Shown here: piece by piece, positions 60,171 through 64,000 of the stretch
Layout: every line of letters begins with the position of its first letter
How positions within the stretch are numbered: the first letter of the stretch is position 1
Notes under the pieces: model-generated
Told to the model about the DNA's origin: nothing
Seen by the model: only the letters and a program-made list of their open reading frames with translations
Database searches by the model: none
Source of the DNA: Cellulophaga sp. L1A9
Lineage (GTDB): Bacteria > Bacteroidota > Bacteroidia > Flavobacteriales > Flavobacteriaceae
Length of the DNA: 64,000 bases
NCBI RefSeq assembly: GCF_009797025.1
Contig: NZ_CP047027.1
Span: 1,612,001-1,676,000, forward strand
Reading direction: 5' to 3'
Position numbers and translations under genes: made by a program

Positions 60171-61823
60171 CTATTGATTTATAGTATCTTTTAGCATCAT
60201 TTTCAGTACTAGCAATTTTTCTTTTTCAACATCTACAATGGTATTTACCTTAGGATTCAGAAGCTCATCTACCTTACCATTAGAATATTGGATTGTAATT
60301 TTATTCACCGTAGTTTCATCTCCTAATCCAAAATTTAATAACGCAGTTTGATCACTAGCAAGACCTTCTCCAGTAACCAACCAATCTGTTAGTTTTTTCG
60401 TTGGCGTTTCTACAGTGACTTTTGCCCCCATACTTGCTGCATTTTCTACTAAATTAATTTGAATATGATTATTTGACCCACCTTCGTTAAGATAAGCAAA
60501 AGCTGGTCCATCTATATTGGTCCAAATTAAATCTAGATACCCATCCTTATTAAAATCACTTACTAAAGCGGTAATCCCATAAAAAGGATTTTCAACACCA
60601 CTTTCCTTTTCTGTAGGAACAAAAGTGTGATCTTCTTTCTGTACTAAAAATCTTCCTGGTAGTTTAAACAGTTTACTAAATGGAAAATCAACATAATTTT
60701 CTGCTACAATTAAATCTTGAAGTCCGTCATTATTCATATCTGCAAAAGTGCATCCCCATGAAAATTCATAATCAGCAATTTTGGCATCCTCTGCAGCATC
60801 TGTAAACTTAAAATTACCTTCATTTTTAAAAAGAATCCACTTATCTGTGTATAACTCTTTATTTTTAATATCACCACTTGCCATAAAGTCTGGTGCTGTA
60901 GTACCTACATTAGAAAACATAAAATCTACAAGACCATCATTATTATAATCCCCGACAGCCAAGCCCATAGGATAGGCAAATTTCTTTGTTAAAGGATTCT
61001 CCTTCATGGTGAAGGTTAAATCTCCATTATTCTTGTACGTTCTAGCCTCTCCGGTATCATGAACTACCACCAAGTCTAACCAAGAATCATTATCTATGTC
61101 TACAAAAACACCTTGAAATGTATTGTGTATATATTCTAATCCTGCTTGCTTGGTGATACTAACAAATGTATTATCTCCATTGTTTAACAATAACTCACTC
61201 GTAGCACCATAGTCATAACGTTCAAAAATATTCTGGCCTTCCATTAATTCTTTTTTAAGGTAGGTAGACAAGAAAATATCTAAATCGCCATCTTTATCTA
61301 TATCGCCAACTGTAATCCCAGCAGGTGTAGATTTTTTATTGATTGGTGTTTCAATCTTCTGAATGGTAAAAACACCGTCTGTATTATAATAAATATACAG
61401 ACCATCTTCACGACCTAGTACTAAATCTGAAAATCCGTTATTATCCATATCGGCAGATATAGCTCCTAAGGTGGTCGTTGTATTTCCTTTTTTAGCCAAA
61501 CCAACTTCTTCAGAAATTAAAACAAATGCATGATCTCTATAGGCATAGATAGCATCTTCTTGATCCATTCCGCCACCAAAGAATACTTCATCAATATTAT
61601 CATTATCAATATCAATAAGTGCAGATGGTGCTATAGGCAACGATTTATCACCCCTATATTTATGGGTGAAATCTAGAGGAATACTCGTAAATTTTGGAAT
61701 CTTCTCTGTGGCAATACTAACATCGTACTTGTCAGAAACGGAATCTTTCCAGAAACGAAAAAGGACGATCCCTATCATTAATACTAAAGCGATGCCTAGT
61801 ACTTTTAAAATCTTTTTAATCAT
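60171..61823 (-). CDS. VCBS/FG-GAP repeat protein with ASPIC/UnbV domain
   Basis: A 550-residue exported protein. An N-terminal membrane helix (about 5-25, VLGIALVLMIGIVLFRFW) acts as signal or anchor. Repeats with the calcium-binding form DIDNDNIDEVFFGG, DMDNNGFSDLVLGR, DIDKDGDLDIFLS and DFNKDGYLDLIW make a seven-bladed propeller (about 55-450). The last 100 residues are an ASPIC/UnbV domain (NNHIQINLVENAASMGAKV, GLGDETTVNKITIQYSNG). Such proteins are typical of marine Bacteroidetes, with unclear function. It overlaps the preceding gene by 8 bases. Confidence 0.9.
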   Translation of the reverse strand: MIKKILKVLGIALVLMIGIVLFRFWKDSVSDKYDVSIATEKIPKFTSIPLDFTHKYRGDKSLPIAPSALIDIDNDNIDEVFFGGGMDQEDAIYAYRDHAFVLISEEVGLAKKGNTTTTLGAISADMDNNGFSDLVLGREDGLYIYYNTDGVFTIQKIETPINKKSTPAGITVGDIDKDGDLDIFLSTYLKKELMEGQNIFERYDYGATSELLLNNGDNTFVSITKQAGLEYIHNTFQGVFVDIDNDSWLDLVVVHDTGEARTYKNNGDLTFTMKENPLTKKFAYPMGLAVGDYNNDGLVDFMFSNVGTTAPDFMASGDIKNKELYTDKWILFKNEGNFKFTDAAEDAKIADYEFSWGCTFADMNNDGLQDLIVAENYVDFPFSKLFKLPGRFLVQKEDHTFVPTEKESGVENPFYGITALVSDFNKDGYLDLIWTNIDGPAFAYLNEGGSNNHIQINLVENAASMGAKVTVETPTKKLTDWLVTGEGLASDQTALLNFGLGDETTVNKITIQYSNGKVDELLNPKVNTIVDVEKEKLLVLKMMLKDTINQ

Positions 61824-62490
61824 GATGTAATGGTTTTATAAAATTGTTTAGTTGATATATGGATAGGCTAAAAAGTATGAAATGAGTGATATTCATTAAA
61901 ATAGGTAAGGTATGCTGCCCAATAGATGGTATTGCTAGACCACTAAGCGCTATGGCTATTAAAATTGTTATCGGATTAAAAAAGGCCATCCATTTTTTAT
62001 AGTAGGTGCCTCCTTTTAAAATAGCACTCACAAAAGTGATGGATAATAGGGCAATTACTACGCGTAATGCCTGTACCAATAGCTCTGCATGATTGGTATA
62101 ATGCGCTATTAGGTTTTTATAAACTTCTGGATCTATAGCCTCTTTTAAGTGCACAATATTCCCTATTGTTGCTCTGGAACCAATCCAAATACCACCTACT
62201 GCAAAGGCAATAAAACCTAAACCAAGCGTAAGTCTAGCGAGTGTTTCACTACCAGACCTTAACATTAAATAAATATGAATATAACCTGCAAAATAGAATG
62301 GAAGTCCTATGACTGCTAAAAAATGGCCAAGCGTCATGTGCTCTAGGCTTACAAACGCAAAAAATTCAAAGTCTTTTGCATGTCCTAAAATATTGGGAGA
62401 ATAATGTAGTAGGTACTCTCCTGCCCCCACTAATAAGGCTCCTAATAACCCTAGGTATCCTAAGATTTTAATTGTCGTATTGGTATTCAT
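61816..62490 (-). CDS. Integral membrane protein, DUF6796-like
   Basis: A 224-residue protein with six to seven hydrophobic helices and conserved-looking histidines (LEHMTLGHFLAVIGLPFY, HIYLMLR, NHAELLVQALR, GQHTLPILMNITHF). It resembles the group called DUF6796 (from memory, unverified), without known function. Its helices with buried histidines suggest a redox or haem role, which is inference only. It lies between the Crp/Fnr gene (37 bases) and the ASPIC gene (8-base overlap). Confidence 0.7.
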   Translation of the reverse strand: MNTNTTIKILGYLGLLGALLVGAGEYLLHYSPNILGHAKDFEFFAFVSLEHMTLGHFLAVIGLPFYFAGYIHIYLMLRSGSETLARLTLGLGFIAFAVGGIWIGSRATIGNIVHLKEAIDPEVYKNLIAHYTNHAELLVQALRVVIALLSITFVSAILKGGTYYKKWMAFFNPITILIAIALSGLAIPSIGQHTLPILMNITHFILFSLSIYQLNNFIKPLHHD

Positions 62491-62527
62491 AAATGATTTG
62501 GTCTAGTTGATTGCTTTAATCGCTTAT

Positions 62528-63202
62528 TTAATTTTCAGGTATATTTTGATGTAGGATTGAAATGTATTTTGAATCATAAAATATCTTTTCCTCTTTACGC
62601 AAAGTGCTTAACACATTATTTACTGTTTGTCGTGAGGTATTGGTCAGGTTCGCAATATCTTTATGAGATAGTAGGTTTTTAGCTTCAATTTTATGCTCCT
62701 TAACTACTCCAAATTCTTCGATGTATGATTGAATAAAATCTTCTATTCTTGTTTTACTGTCTTTAAATAAAAGATGCTCTAATCTGTTTTCTAATTTTTG
62801 AATTCGCAATCCGTAAATTTTAAGAATTCTATTTTTTAATGAACTATGCTTTTCTATAAGTCCTTCCATCGTATCAGATTCTATATAGCAAATGATAGAA
62901 TCCTCAAGCGTTTGCGCCATTTCTTTTGAAGCCGCTTCAAGATTAAATAAAGAAAGTTCTCCAAAAATATTACCATTTTTAACAATGTACTTTGTTGTAT
63001 TATTAGTGGTGTCCATGATTTTAACTGCGCCTTTTTTTAAAAAGAAAACACACTTCTTATTGCGAGTACCAATTTGTATGGTTTGCCCCTTATCAATATT
63101 TTCCATCTCTAACAAATCGCACATTTCCATCATTGCAGACATCCCTAATTTTTTAAAAAGATTAAAATCTTGTAGAAACCAATATGTCGTAAGTGTTTTC
63201 AA
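62528..63202 (-). CDS. Crp/Fnr-family transcriptional regulator
   Basis: A 224-residue protein. The N-terminal cyclic-nucleotide-binding-type barrel (about 15-125) contains TIQIGTRNKKCVFFLKKGAV and GNIFGELSLFNLEAAS. A long helix follows, then the Crp-type winged helix (about 145-220: NLLSHKDIANLTNTSRQTVNNVLSTL). There are no iron-sulfur cysteines of the Fnr type. It heads a run of ten minus-strand genes and may control them. Confidence 0.9.
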   Translation of the reverse strand: MKTLTTYWFLQDFNLFKKLGMSAMMEMCDLLEMENIDKGQTIQIGTRNKKCVFFLKKGAVKIMDTTNNTTKYIVKNGNIFGELSLFNLEAASKEMAQTLEDSIICYIESDTMEGLIEKHSSLKNRILKIYGLRIQKLENRLEHLLFKDSKTRIEDFIQSYIEEFGVVKEHKIEAKNLLSHKDIANLTNTSRQTVNNVLSTLRKEEKIFYDSKYISILHQNIPEN

Positions 63203-63241
63203 TAGTTGCTGATTTTAAGCTAATTATAAAACTAAGATTAA

Positions 63242-63708
63242 TTATCCTCACTGGAACCTAAAGTATTTTCAGATGTTACTTCAGGCGACACTTCGAACCC
63301 ATTTACCCGAATAAGAGATTACGATATTGGACGTAACAAACCATCAGGAATTACATTTTGTAATTATTTAAGTATTTGAAACCATGGAATCACGGCAATT
63401 TTAGGACCTAAAAAATAACAAAAAACAGGTGTAGCACTTAAAGTGCATATTGCAGAAGAAAGAAGACGAGAACTTGCGTTAGAGAGCCATGGCATCTATG
63501 ATTACAATAGAACTGATGCCGCTTAACAGGTCATATTAACACCGGAGTAAATGTTGGAAAGTTAAATTATCACGCAAGTGAAATTGAAGCTTCAAGAATG
63601 GAGCAAACTTTAGGTTATTGATCTCAATTTTTGGTTCATAATGAAAACCGCAGAGCTATACTCCATTATTTTTATTATACCTTAAAGCATGGTTTATTAG
63701 AATAAATT
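63242..63708 (+). pseudogene. Decayed coding remnant, family not recognised
   Basis: The gap between the Crp/Fnr gene and the sialidase-like gene still reads as protein on the plus strand: FSDVTSGDTSNPFTRIRDYD, then (after stops at 63377 and later) VALKVHIAEERRRELALES and HGIYDYNRTDAA. After a frame change, GHINTGVNVGKLNYHASEIE and FLVHNENRRAILHYF follow. At least three stops and one frameshift interrupt it. I cannot name the parent gene. Confidence 0.4.
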
Positions 63709-64000
63709 TAAGGCAACGTATGCTGTTTTTATAGTTGATATTTTAGCATCATGCGAGGTCCATGCAAAATACATTTTGTCACCCACTCTTTCCATTTGAG
63801 GAAACCCAGTGTTTCGAGAGTCGCCCAATACACTTATAGAAATTGGCGTAGATTGCATCCCATCTTTAGTTACTTTCATTGCTTTTAAGTAGGTTGTTTT
63901 CGCAATTGTTTCCATCCAACTTACTATAGCAGTATCAGGGTTTAGCATTTCAACATCTACCCTGCCCAAAGTTTCCTTATTGCTTATTAAAATAGGCTCT
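63697..64000 (-). CDS. C-terminal part of a sialidase/BNR-repeat-like exported protein, cut by the window edge
   Basis: The frame is open to the right edge; a TTG at 63969 is internal. The visible 100 residues read TLGRVDVEMLNPDTAIVSWM, VTKDGMQSTPISISVLGDSR, NTGFPQMERVGDKMYFAWTS and a final TAYVALNLF. The pattern R-V-D-V, S-W-x-E, G-F-P-x-M, Y-F-A-W-T is that of the last blades of sialidase-like (BNR) propellers found in environmental bacteria. Catalytic residues lie outside the window. Confidence 0.65.
   Translation of the reverse strand, partial: EPILISNKETLGRVDVEMLNPDTAIVSWMETIAKTTYLKAMKVTKDGMQSTPISISVLGDSRNTGFPQMERVGDKMYFAWTSHDAKISTIKTAYVALNLF

Noticed and set aside
1..64000. tRNA, rRNA, insertion sequences or prophage genes.
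   Set aside because: No cloverleaf-like sequence with CCA-adjacent stems, no rRNA segments, no transposase motifs and no integrase were recognised by reading; a dedicated scan (tRNAscan-SE, ISfinder) was not possible.

Overview
The window is low-GC chromosomal DNA of a member of the Bacteroidetes, almost certainly a marine Flavobacteriaceae bacterium (Cellulophaga/Maribacter/Zobellia-like). The evidence is the gene set: SusC/SusD with FecI/FecR-type regulators, an IPExxxVDY protein next to pyruvate kinase, an OmpA protein with thrombospondin type 3 repeats, an AddAB-like pair and ASPIC/UnbV proteins. Many genes also carry the Bacteroidetes -7 promoter box TAnnTTTG, often with TTTG about 19-21 bases upstream, and TTG/GTG starts occur. 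Both window edges cut genes: a SulP transporter at the left and a sialidase-like protein at the right.

Layout. 1-3.0 kb: SulP transporter, pheS and a small conserved protein. 3.0-10 kb: a tripartite RND efflux operon between a GbsR/MarR-type and a TetR-type regulator, with a strong palindromic operator in front. 10-12 kb: an accessory patch with a nonsense-broken DUF2185 (Imm33-like) gene and an unknown membrane protein. 11.7-17 kb: CYTH protein, Rossmann protein, dinB, then an AraC-type regulator upstream of a 52-residue small gene, a carboxymuconolactone decarboxylase-like protein and a cupredoxin, followed by a TetR regulator. 17-28.7 kb is housekeeping: pyk, rnc, fabF, acpP, purN, rnhA, an S10 peptidase, a PfkB kinase, amidophosphoribosyltransferase and superoxide dismutase. 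Between the last two lies an 870-bp non-coding stretch holding four tandem copies of a roughly 70-nt RNA unit, each with its own promoter box and intrinsic terminator. 28.7-39.2 kb: AddA-like helicase-nuclease, kbl, OmpA, AddB-like nuclease, an SDR enzyme and a PI-PLC-like lipase. 39.4-46.2 kb: an ECF sigma/anti-sigma pair driving a SusC/SusD pair. 46.2-52.1 kb: a second ECF sigma/anti-sigma/TonB-dependent receptor system with a divergent lipoprotein that has an Asp/Glu repeat tail, and two unlisted 47-48-residue membrane-peptide paralogues. 52.3-63.2 kb: ten co-directional minus-strand genes with almost no gaps. They run from a Crp/Fnr regulator through an ASPIC/VCBS protein, a phosphoesterase/kinase-like/outer-membrane-barrel fusion and a Rieske-glutamate synthase fusion to a Pycsar-type membrane effector and a terminator.

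Two things stand out. First, the four-copy small-RNA array (27268-27970) has near-identical 40-nt cores placed exactly 5 nt after each -7 box, and its terminator stems differ by compensating base changes. Second, a shared promoter-like motif, CAGGAGTTTT-N9-GKTGTTWTAK, occurs three times around the second ECF sigma gene: before the acidic lipoprotein, before the anti-sigma/receptor genes and before the twin membrane peptides. This ties them into one candidate autoregulated regulon. Function is unproven for both. The fused phosphoesterase/kinase-like/Omp85 protein is the most unusual single protein.
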